The position numbers and the translations under genes are program-made. A stretch of DNA of 64,000 nt, taken from positions 124,001 through 188,000 of the forward strand of contig NZ_JAPHAV010000003.1 in the NCBI RefSeq assembly GCF_026241335.1, written 5' to 3'. This document shows, one piece after another, positions 1 through 6,935 of this stretch (the stretch's first letter is position 1; each line of letters begins with the position of its first letter). The DNA comes from Ochrobactrum chromiisoli (lineage in GTDB: Bacteria > Pseudomonadota > Alphaproteobacteria > Rhizobiales > Rhizobiaceae). The notes beneath the pieces are model-generated. The model did not search any database. It was not told where the DNA came from and worked only from the letters and a program-made list of their open reading frames with translations.

Positions 1-1728
1 AATCCACGTAACAGCTGGAACTTCTCATCCCGTCGCGCTTATGTCGAAAAGCCGGACGCTTGGATTTGCAAGTTTCAGGATGAAGGCAATGATTTTAAAG
101 AGGCGCAGCGCGTTATCCGCAGGCCCGGTTTTGAGGGCGACATCAAGCTGACCGAAACGCTTGAACTGCCCGGTCTGACAAACCCAACCGTTGTTTATCG
201 CGAAGGTCTGCGCCGCTTCTTCGAGGCTGAATACCGACCAGACGTTTATGAGGCCATACAAGAGGGAGCCGTTCGGGTAGCAACACGCGGTGATTCCGTC
301 ATGCTGAGCCATGACGTGCTGAGCCGCTCGCAATGGGCTGGCCGCGTTCGTTCCCAGAATGGCAATATGGTAGAACTGGATGAAGTCGTGACCATGGAAG
401 CTGGCAAAAGCTACGGCGTCCGCTTCCGTCACTTTGCCTCGGAAAGCGACACGGTTGGCACGTCTGTCGTGCGCGCTGTTGAGACTTATCCGGGCGAAAC
501 CACGCTCCTTTCCATGAAAGGAACAGGCGCGCAGCCAATGGCGCGGGACATCGTTCACTTTGGTGAAATGGGGACCGATAGCTATCAGGTCGTCGTTAGC
601 CAGGTCGAACAGACCGAAGATCAATGTTCAATCATTCGGGCGATTGATGCCTCGCCAATCATCGATACGCTGACCGATGCGGCCGTCATTCCAGCATGGT
701 CATCGCGCGTTGGTGCTGAGATCAATGAAAACATGCTCCAGCCGTCAGCGCCGCGCTTTACGTCGATCACATCGGGCGTCAAAGGTACGGATCGTTCCGG
801 CACCATTACCTATCTGATTGAACCGGGCAGCGGCGGCATTACAGCCACACAGTTTCGTATCGAGCATCGTTTGGGAACGTCCGGCAACTGGACAGTCACC
901 ACAATCCCAGCGGCCAACGGCGGCGGCACGATCTCAGCCTACAGTCAGGGCAATACGATTCAGATACGCGCTCGCGCTCTTTCGTTCACAGGTGCAGCTG
1001 GTCCATATACATCCACAGTCACAATCGTTATCGGATCGGATGACGCGCCGATCCCACAGGCACTTGATGCCAATGCGATCTCAATCACGCCGCTTTTAGG
1101 TGGCGCACTCATTCAGCTTGCCACGGGATCAGATGCTAACACCAAGCGCGTTCAGGTCTATCGCTCGACCGCTTCCGTGTTGGATCGTGAAACCGACGCT
1201 GTAGGTCAGCCTTATAGTGTCAGCGCGCTACAAAGCTTCAGTTTTGCGTTAGGCGATACGACGCGATCAACGCTGATCGTGGGTGGCGCGATGGATAGTG
1301 CTGCTTCTTGGACGCTCGATCCTGACTGGACGATTGCAGGCGGTAAGGCAACGCATGCGGCTGGCACATCTGGCAGCATCGGTCAGGCTTTGTCTCTGAC
1401 GTCCGGCAAATGGTATCGCTTTGGATATTCGGTTGAAAGCCGGTCGGCAGGCTCAATCATGCCACGTTTCAACGGTGGCTCGCCGCGTGCTGGAACGTCT
1501 GTTTCAACGAACGGCCGCAAGCTTGATCGCATTCAGGCTGTCACCGGCAACAACGCCATTCAGTTTGAAGCCAGCACTGCGTTCGACGGCAGTCTTGATG
1601 ACATCGTCGGCTATCTCGAAACCGCTGCCTGCCTTTCGCAAGGCATTCATTACGTCTGGATTGAGCCACAGAACGCAGACGGCGTTCCCGGCCCGATTTC
1701 AGGTCCCTTCACAATCGAAATCGTTTGA
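1..1728 (+). CDS. Phage tail tip / host-specificity protein, 5' partial
   Basis: The frame is open from base 1, so at least 575 C-terminal residues of a larger protein are present; the ATG at 301 is internal. The first part resembles the central region of TipJ/GpJ-type tail tip proteins of rhizobial phages, which sit at the tail end and contact the host. From about residue 250 the chain turns into beta-rich, Ser/Thr/Gly-rich sequence, consistent with fibronectin-III-like repeats, with an inserted jelly-roll-like segment near residues 420-530. It ends 10 bases before the next tail gene, and its stop overlaps that gene's GAGG ribosome site. Assignment to the tail tip is by recognition of the sequence style and by position; host receptor unknown. 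Confidence 0.7.
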   Translation, partial: NPRNSWNFSSRRAYVEKPDAWICKFQDEGNDFKEAQRVIRRPGFEGDIKLTETLELPGLTNPTVVYREGLRRFFEAEYRPDVYEAIQEGAVRVATRGDSVMLSHDVLSRSQWAGRVRSQNGNMVELDEVVTMEAGKSYGVRFRHFASESDTVGTSVVRAVETYPGETTLLSMKGTGAQPMARDIVHFGEMGTDSYQVVVSQVEQTEDQCSIIRAIDASPIIDTLTDAAVIPAWSSRVGAEINENMLQPSAPRFTSITSGVKGTDRSGTITYLIEPGSGGITATQFRIEHRLGTSGNWTVTTIPAANGGGTISAYSQGNTIQIRARALSFTGAAGPYTSTVTIVIGSDDAPIPQALDANAISITPLLGGALIQLATGSDANTKRVQVYRSTASVLDRETDAVGQPYSVSALQSFSFALGDTTRSTLIVGGAMDSAASWTLDPDWTIAGGKATHAAGTSGSIGQALSLTSGKWYRFGYSVESRSAGSIMPRFNGGSPRAGTSVSTNGRKLDRIQAVTGNNAIQFEASTAFDGSLDDIVGYLETAACLSQGIHYVWIEPQNADGVPGPISGPFTIEIV

Positions 1729-1738
1729 GGCTCAGATC

Positions 1739-4426
1739 ATGGCTAATCATGCAGGTGTGACGACAGAAAATATCGACCCAATGACCTTGGCCGACGAGAT
1801 TATCGTCAACCGAGGCAAGCGCACCGGCCGACTGCCCGTTGCCAACTTTTCTCAGCAGCTCGCTTCTGAAGGCATGGTCGCCAGCCTCCTTAGCGAAAAA
1901 GCCACAAAGTCGGAAATCGAGGCGCTGGAAAGCGTCGCCTATGTAAATGCGGCTGTTTACGAAACAGTTGTTGCTGGTCTGGCTGCAACGGCAAACGGTC
2001 AGCAGTTTCAGGTTCAGGAAGGGAAATTCATCGTGCGCTACCGCAATAATGGTGGTGGGGCAGTCGAAGTGCAGCGCTCTTTAAGGCTGGCAGAAAACAG
2101 CGTTCCACCCGACTATGTTGAAAATACTTTCGTGCCTGCCAAAAATCTTGTTGATTCGACCAAAATCAGGCGTGGGCGGTATTTCTCAAACGCAGCCGGG
2201 GGAATTTCTGGTAGTTCTTCCTATCGCTGCACGGGTTTTATACCTGTTAAGCCCGGACAGACTATTGCTGTTAGCGGTGCGATGAATACCACGGCAGTCG
2301 TAGCTTTTCAGTCAGCACAAGATACAGGCGCCGCTTTCACTCATCTTGGCAACACATCTTTCGGACAAGGTGTTTTCGTCATCCCGGCAGACCGGCATTT
2401 TTTGGTTGTAAACGTAACAAATGCGGGACAGGACAATCTTGCATATGACGCGACATTACAGGTCGAGATCGGGAATGCTCCTACGGCCTATGAGCCTTAC
2501 AATTTGATCGTGCGAGACAGCCGGTTGCCCTTACTGCTTCGCCCCGATGAAGTGATTGAACTGATATCGTTCAATATGATTGATTTGGCGAAAGTCAGCT
2601 TTGTTCAGCGATATTCGGCATCAGGTCTGGTGATGGTGAACGACACGTCAGGGATTGCCTCAACAGCGCACATCGCGGTTGAGGAAGGCAAGCTTTATGC
2701 AGTTTCCGGGTCGTTTTACAGCAATGCGAACGGCATGCAGGGCGGCTACTTTGTCGGAAGCGGAACGCAGGCAATTGCTAACATTGTGTTTGGTTCACCG
2801 CCATCTGGTTCAGGACAGTTCTTTCAGGTGCCCACAGGACTAGGTATCACCCACGTTGTGCTCAATTTGTGGAAGGAAGGCCGCGTCAGCAGTTCCACTA
2901 CGCTGGAAGGTAACGTTCAGATGGAACGCGGCGAGATTGCTACCGACTGGCGACCTTATAGCCTGTTCCAGCGTATCAAGCCCGCGCTTATTGATGGCAA
3001 CCCGACCCCAACACCGGGAGGCGGCAGCTTTAATGTATCGGCATGGTATCAGTTTGTGGAAGCCGATGAAGGCAGCTCGCACATCGAGAAGCTGCCGAAA
3101 TTCCGCAAGGCATGGCTGGAAAAGAAAGCTGATTTGTGTGTGGTCAATACCGGCACAAGCCTGACAGCGCGTAGCACGGAACATTGCACTGATCATCCAA
3201 AAGCGCCGCTTCGTCCACCTTTGATGCATTCGCGTAATTTTGCCTCGCACATCTGGGATCGCTTGTGCTGGCAGGGACAGCAATACCGGCGTTATGATGC
3301 GTCTGGTGTTTTTACCGAAACAGGCACTTGGGCGACTTCATTCAATCTCGCTGAATGGGATGATGGTGCTTATCGCCATGGTCTTACCCGCTATTCATCC
3401 GCAGTATCCGCTTCAGTGTCGTTCGGTGTGCCGGTGGGCGCTTGGCAGTATAACTTCATCTATCGAACTGACAGCAAGGGCTGCACCGCATCGGTCACAA
3501 TTGATGCTGGCAATGGCAAAATGCAGGTGTTTGATCAGGCAACACAAAGCTGGATTGAGGCCAACGGTTATTCGTTCTCAATGAATGAACCTGCACCCGT
3601 AACCCGCAACGTTAATTATCCGCATCCTTCGACCGGCACGATCAGTGTCATCAACGTTGCGAGCAAGGGCAATACAACGTATCAAAAGCGCCTCAAAATG
3701 CGTTGCCGTGGTGGAGTTGTCGATAGTCTGGCAGAGGCCAAGATCGTCACGATTGCGCGCACGGGCGGCGGGGAGCGATTGATGTATTGGGGCGTTGAGT
3801 GGTCGCCACGCCAATATATGATCACATACATCAATGCTGCTCGTGGGAGCCATAACACGCAGGCGAACTCGGAGCGAGGTTTGCCGCGCTTTCAGGATAA
3901 CGAGGTCTGGTCGTTTAAACCAGATTTGTTCTTCTCAGAATTGCCGATCACAAACGATGGTGCAGGTGGCAGCGGGCAATATGCTGGAAACTTCTGGTCT
4001 GGCCTAACCGAGAATTTTATCTTCAAATCCAGTTACGAGCTATCTCTCACGGCCAGAGCGACGCACTTCGGTCTTGCACCGGAATTCGCTTTCTTCACCA
4101 CATCTTATGGCTGGAATGGTGGCGGCGTTGCAGACGATGGGCAGTTGAGCTTCTCCATTCAGAATGACGGCACGGCTATGTCGCCACTGGATAAGATGAC
4201 ACAGGCCTATCAGCACGTTGTTGAAAATCATCCCACGGCCGTGATCGTCAACTTGGCGCAACGCTGGACTGATGCTGGTTTTGCAATCTTTGGCGAAATG
4301 CGAACGCCAACTGAAGGAAGCGGAAAGGCCGGTTCCAGCTTCACAAACGATGGCACTCACTGGAACGATACCGGTTCGCGCATTCAGGCCAAGGGGGCGC
4401 TAGCGGTGCTCAACTTCACGAAATAG
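1739..4426 (+). CDS. Phage tail fibre/appendage with C-terminal SGNH-hydrolase-like domain
   Basis: 895 residues. The ATG at 1739 is chosen because GAGG lies 8 bases upstream over the previous stop and the adaptor-like N-terminus starts here; the frame stays open further upstream but overlaps the tail tip gene. Residues ~1-130 look like a tail-fibre adaptor (motif GLAATANGQQF). Two similar beta modules follow, ~135-254 and ~278-407, each ending in a Q-E-G...PY type motif. From ~465 an SGNH hydrolase-like fold is suggested by NTGTSLTA (candidate nucleophile S474), ITND (candidate block III) and DGTHWND near the end (candidate D871/H874 pair), with a ~200-residue insertion. Such domains deacetylate surface polysaccharides. 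Inference: receptor binding plus glycan ester cleavage. No signal or membrane segment. Confidence 0.7.
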   Translation: MANHAGVTTENIDPMTLADEIIVNRGKRTGRLPVANFSQQLASEGMVASLLSEKATKSEIEALESVAYVNAAVYETVVAGLAATANGQQFQVQEGKFIVRYRNNGGGAVEVQRSLRLAENSVPPDYVENTFVPAKNLVDSTKIRRGRYFSNAAGGISGSSSYRCTGFIPVKPGQTIAVSGAMNTTAVVAFQSAQDTGAAFTHLGNTSFGQGVFVIPADRHFLVVNVTNAGQDNLAYDATLQVEIGNAPTAYEPYNLIVRDSRLPLLLRPDEVIELISFNMIDLAKVSFVQRYSASGLVMVNDTSGIASTAHIAVEEGKLYAVSGSFYSNANGMQGGYFVGSGTQAIANIVFGSPPSGSGQFFQVPTGLGITHVVLNLWKEGRVSSSTTLEGNVQMERGEIATDWRPYSLFQRIKPALIDGNPTPTPGGGSFNVSAWYQFVEADEGSSHIEKLPKFRKAWLEKKADLCVVNTGTSLTARSTEHCTDHPKAPLRPPLMHSRNFASHIWDRLCWQGQQYRRYDASGVFTETGTWATSFNLAEWDDGAYRHGLTRYSSAVSASVSFGVPVGAWQYNFIYRTDSKGCTASVTIDAGNGKMQVFDQATQSWIEANGYSFSMNEPAPVTRNVNYPHPSTGTISVINVASKGNTTYQKRLKMRCRGGVVDSLAEAKIVTIARTGGGERLMYWGVEWSPRQYMITYINAARGSHNTQANSERGLPRFQDNEVWSFKPDLFFSELPITNDGAGGSGQYAGNFWSGLTENFIFKSSYELSLTARATHFGLAPEFAFFTTSYGWNGGGVADDGQLSFSIQNDGTAMSPLDKMTQAYQHVVENHPTAVIVNLAQRWTDAGFAIFGEMRTPTEGSGKAGSSFTNDGTHWNDTGSRIQAKGALAVLNFTK

Positions 4427-4472
4427 ACAGAGTTTTGCAATTTGGCTCAACTATTCAAATGAGGAAAGTTGA

Positions 4473-4820
4473 ATGGAACCAGAATTAGGAAGCGTGTGGC
4501 GGCATAAGCGGACAGGGCGTGAATGCCTCGTTGTCCGCAACGTCACCGAGAACTTGGCTTCACGCTGTAAGAATGGCGATAGAGCCTATCTTTGGGGCTG
4601 GGCCGATGCACGTGATGCGTACAATCTGATTGCGCCATACGAGCCGAGAAAGAGCAACGACGATTCGAGCTACATGCGTATTCCTCTAACGGTCGTGATG
4701 GAAAACCATACCGAGCGTTTCGGCGTCATCGTCGTATATCAGGATCAGACCGATAACCGTCTCTGGGCGAGTTACGCTGATGAGTTTCTCGACGGTCGAT
4801 TTGAAAAGTTGAGTGATTAA
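4473..4820 (+). CDS. Hypothetical prophage protein (115 aa)
   Basis: I do not recognise this protein. It is a charged, soluble 115-residue chain rich in W, R and Y, with no signal peptide, transmembrane segment or obvious catalytic motif. The start is supported by GAGGAAAG seven bases upstream of ATG. It lies 46 bases after the tail fibre gene and directly before a hairpin-rich noncoding stretch. A position after the tail fibre often holds a fibre chaperone or a lysis/regulatory gene, but nothing in the sequence selects one of these. Confidence 0.65.
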   Translation: MEPELGSVWRHKRTGRECLVVRNVTENLASRCKNGDRAYLWGWADARDAYNLIAPYEPRKSNDDSSYMRIPLTVVMENHTERFGVIVVYQDQTDNRLWASYADEFLDGRFEKLSD

Positions 4821-4986
4821 GTGCGCGAGGCGTCCGCGCCTCAAGCAAGTAGGGACGGCCACGTTAATTCGTGGCGGCGGGCCATTCCGGCAAGAGCAAC
4901 CCGCCCGACAGTAGATAAGAATAACCGTCGCATCCTATGCCCCGAAGGGCAGAGGCCATGTGGCAGATTCTTGAGATTGAGTCACC
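4821..4986 (+). ncRNA. Hairpin-rich noncoding stretch, possible structured RNA
   Basis: Four stem-loops occur in 166 bases: GAGGCG/CGCCTC with a TCCG loop (4827-4842); GCCACG/CGTGGC with a TTAATT loop (4858-4875); GGCGGG/CCCGCC with an 18-base loop (4876-4905); TGCCC/GGGCA with a CGAA tetraloop (4938-4951). None is followed by a T-run, so they are not ordinary terminators. A GTG-initiated 60-codon frame covers the stretch but its sequence looks like noise. Inference: 5' leader of the methyltransferase mRNA or a separate phage RNA. The start of the methyltransferase also overlaps the stop of a 17-codon ATG frame (4937-4990) as ATGA. Confidence 0.35.
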
Positions 4987-5796
4987 ATGACCTTTCAAAC
5001 TGATTTTACACCTGTTCATCCTGTTTCGCCGCCTGCCGCTTACATCGGCGGCAAGCGCCAGCTCGCCAAGCGCCTTTGCGCTAAGATCGAAAAGACGCCA
5101 CATGCGCTTTATGCTGAACCATTCGTCGGTATGGGCGGTGTGTTCTTCAGGCGAACATCATCGCCACGCGCTGAATTCATCAATGATCGCTCAAGAGACG
5201 TCACCAACCTGTTTCGCATACTCCAGCGCCACTACCCGCAGCTTATGGACACATTACGCTTCCAAATCACCAGCCGGACCGACTTTGATCGACTAACGTC
5301 AACTGATCCTGACACACTAACCGATCTGGAGCGTGCAGCCCGATTCCTTTATCTCCAGCGCCTAACGTTTGGCGGCAAGGTCGCTGGCCGTTCATTCGGC
5401 ATCAACTATAGCGGCTCTTCGCGTTTCAACCTGAATACACTTGCAGCCGTGCTGCAGGACGTTCATGAGCGGCTTGCATCAGTCGTCATAGAGAACTTGA
5501 ATTGGCCCGACTTCATTGATCGCTACGACCGTCCGGAAACCTTATTCTATCTCGATCCACCATATTGGGGAACGGAAGACAGCTATGGCAAAGAGATGTT
5601 CAGTCGGGATCAGTTTGAAGTGCTGGCCGAGCGTCTCGGTCGTATCAAAGGTCGCTTCATATTTTCGATCAACGATGTTCCTGAAATCCGCTCGATCTTC
5701 TCGTCATTCGACATTGAGGATGTTTCGCTGACGTACAGTGTGGCAGGCGGAAAGGGAAAGCCGGTGCGTGAGTTGATAATTTCGGGAGGGGCTTAA
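4987..5796 (+). CDS. D12-class DNA N6-adenine methyltransferase
   Basis: 269 residues, the usual size for Dam-like D12 enzymes, which transfer a methyl group from S-adenosylmethionine to the N6 of adenine in DNA. Visible motifs are YIGGKRQL near residue 19, the AdoMet-binding AEPFVGMGG near residue 43 and the catalytic DPPYW near residue 190, in the D12 order. No restriction endonuclease lies beside it, so it is an orphan phage methylase; recognition sequence unknown. Such genes may protect phage DNA from host restriction or affect phage gene timing. The stop codon lies inside a GGGGCTT/AAGCCCC hairpin. Confidence 0.88.
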   Translation: MTFQTDFTPVHPVSPPAAYIGGKRQLAKRLCAKIEKTPHALYAEPFVGMGGVFFRRTSSPRAEFINDRSRDVTNLFRILQRHYPQLMDTLRFQITSRTDFDRLTSTDPDTLTDLERAARFLYLQRLTFGGKVAGRSFGINYSGSSRFNLNTLAAVLQDVHERLASVVIENLNWPDFIDRYDRPETLFYLDPPYWGTEDSYGKEMFSRDQFEVLAERLGRIKGRFIFSINDVPEIRSIFSSFDIEDVSLTYSVAGGKGKPVRELIISGGA

Positions 5797-5812
5797 AGCC
5801 CCTTCTATATGT
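5788..5812 (+). terminator. Hairpin overlapping the methyltransferase stop
   Basis: GGGGCTT (5788-5794) pairs with AAGCCCC (5796-5802) and is followed by TTCTATATGT. The TAA stop (5794-5796) is in the loop side of the stem. The T-tract is weak, so termination may be partial. It separates the phage late-type genes from the cargo gene. Confidence 0.5.
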
Positions 5813-5829
5813 ATTCGGCTCCGACATTC

Positions 5830-5857
5830 TATAGTGTAAGCATTGTCCAATCGGACA
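5830..5857 (+). promoter_or_regulatory. Possible promoter and operator of the cargo gene
   Basis: TATAGT (5830-5835) is a fair -10 box without a good -35 match. An expected start near 5842 falls at the inverted repeat TGTCC-AATC-GGACA (5844-5857). A strong G-rich ribosome site precedes the ATG at 5888. Separate transcription of the cargo gene in the lysogen is an inference. Confidence 0.3.
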
Positions 5858-5887
5858 TTTAACAAAGGTCTTAACCGGGGGGGGAAT

Positions 5888-6838
5888 ATGGAAAATTCAA
5901 AAGCTAACATCGCCGAGTTTTTCGCGACATTGAAGGTTGGATTTAACAAATGTCTTTGGCCGACACTCGCATGCAAAGAGAAAGCAATAAACGCGCATTC
6001 GGTACAAAATGCTTCATCTCTCGGATTGATAGCTGAAAACAATCATGTTGCCGCACTTGGGATGAGGGTAAACGGCGGTGAGCCTAACTGTGTATTTTCA
6101 AAAGTCGGGCGCAACAAAGCGTCAACTTTTGCCGGTTTTTGTTCGCACCACGATACAAAACTCTTCAAGCCAATCGATACGAAGCCTCTGTCACTCTTAG
6201 ACCAAGAGCAGCTTTTCCTCATAGCCTATCGATCAGTAACACGCGAGCTACACACCGCTATGGAAAGTGCAATGCGTTTGCAAACCGCACTTGATAAGAA
6301 GATTAAAGCCGGTGCTGTCCCCAAAGATGCACCGTCCCCGATTATGACACTCGCAACTCAACATATGCTAAAGGCTTGGGGTGTGTGGAAACATCGATAC
6401 GAATTCTACGATCAGCTGCTTTTTAAGAATCAACTTAACAAAATTCTTCATTCAAGTTTTATGATTGAAGAGCGTAAGCCAGTTTTAGCATCTTCTGCGT
6501 TCTTTTCGGTCGATAATAAACCATGGGGAAAGCGCTTTTCAGCCGTAACTCTAAACGTTATCCCAATATCAGTATCCCAGACCGCAGTCGTGGTGAGTTA
6601 TCCCAAAGAGCAGTCAGGCGCAGCACGTAAGTATGTCTCACCAGTTTTTACGAAACAGGGCGATGAACGTCTTCTAGCCTTGTCGCATCTGCTTGTTGAT
6701 CGTGCGGAGAATTTTTTTGTTTTGCCGTCACACGTAGACGGATGGACAGCCGAAAAGCGAACAACAATCGAATCTCAATACTTGGGTACCATTCTTAACA
6801 AGCCCGCAACCCTATCACCTGCTTTGATGCTTTTTTAA
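5888..6838 (+). CDS. Cys/His-rich prophage cargo protein of unknown function
   Basis: 316 residues from the ATG at 5888, which follows a run of eight G bases; the TTG at 5843 is a less likely start. I cannot name the family. Visible: a Cys/His cluster in the first 90 residues (C22, C29, H37 in NAHSVQ, H53, C68, C85, H87/H88, D89 in GFCSHHD) that could form a zinc site or an HNH-like/treble-clef fold; the rest looks mixed alpha/beta and soluble. Base composition and codon use are visibly AT-richer than in the flanking tail and host genes. It is the last prophage gene before the host junction, where lysogenic conversion, exclusion or defence genes are common. A defence role is inference only. 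Confidence 0.6.
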   Translation: MENSKANIAEFFATLKVGFNKCLWPTLACKEKAINAHSVQNASSLGLIAENNHVAALGMRVNGGEPNCVFSKVGRNKASTFAGFCSHHDTKLFKPIDTKPLSLLDQEQLFLIAYRSVTRELHTAMESAMRLQTALDKKIKAGAVPKDAPSPIMTLATQHMLKAWGVWKHRYEFYDQLLFKNQLNKILHSSFMIEERKPVLASSAFFSVDNKPWGKRFSAVTLNVIPISVSQTAVVVSYPKEQSGAARKYVSPVFTKQGDERLLALSHLLVDRAENFFVLPSHVDGWTAEKRTTIESQYLGTILNKPATLSPALMLF

Positions 6839-6935
6839 GATTTCGCCCACATCCGGCGTTAGCGAATTCATCTTTTTGTCCAGAAGCTAACGCCCAACTG
6901 TCCAGAAGCTGCCGCCGCGCCACAGTCTGCGCGTG
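6839..6935. other. Prophage/host junction region (attachment site side)
   Basis: Seen: an 11-base direct repeat GTCCAGAAGCT (6879-6889 and 6900-6910) and an inverted repeat GGCGTTAGC (6855-6863) / GCTAACGCC (6886-6894). The comEC-like frame opens after the TAA at 6888-6890, and recognisable ComEC sequence starts near 6933. Repeats at such a place are compatible with integrase/excisionase sites, but the core sequence cannot be identified without the left junction. Confidence 0.5.

Larger units (their letters stand above)
1..6932. mobile_element. Right end of a prophage inserted in comEC
   Basis: This stretch carries tail genes, a phage-type adenine methyltransferase and a cargo gene, all on the plus strand, and stops next to a comEC frame that has lost its N-terminal part. 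Seen directly: phage tail-type proteins from base 1, and an in-frame stop (TAA 6888-6890) immediately before the comEC homology. Inferred: the left end, the integrase and the missing 5' part of comEC lie upstream of the window. The exact junction is between about 6839 and 6935. No integrase is visible here, so activity cannot be judged. Confidence 0.8.

Noticed and set aside
4821-5003. 60-codon GTG frame directly after the 115-residue phage gene
   Set aside because: No protein-like composition, overlaps the methyltransferase start, and covers four hairpins; more likely noncoding.
4427-6838. Gene transfer agent instead of prophage
   Set aside because: The presence of a DNA methylase, a cargo gene and a disrupted host gene at the edge fits an integrated phage; the conserved GTA head-tail cluster is not seen in this part.
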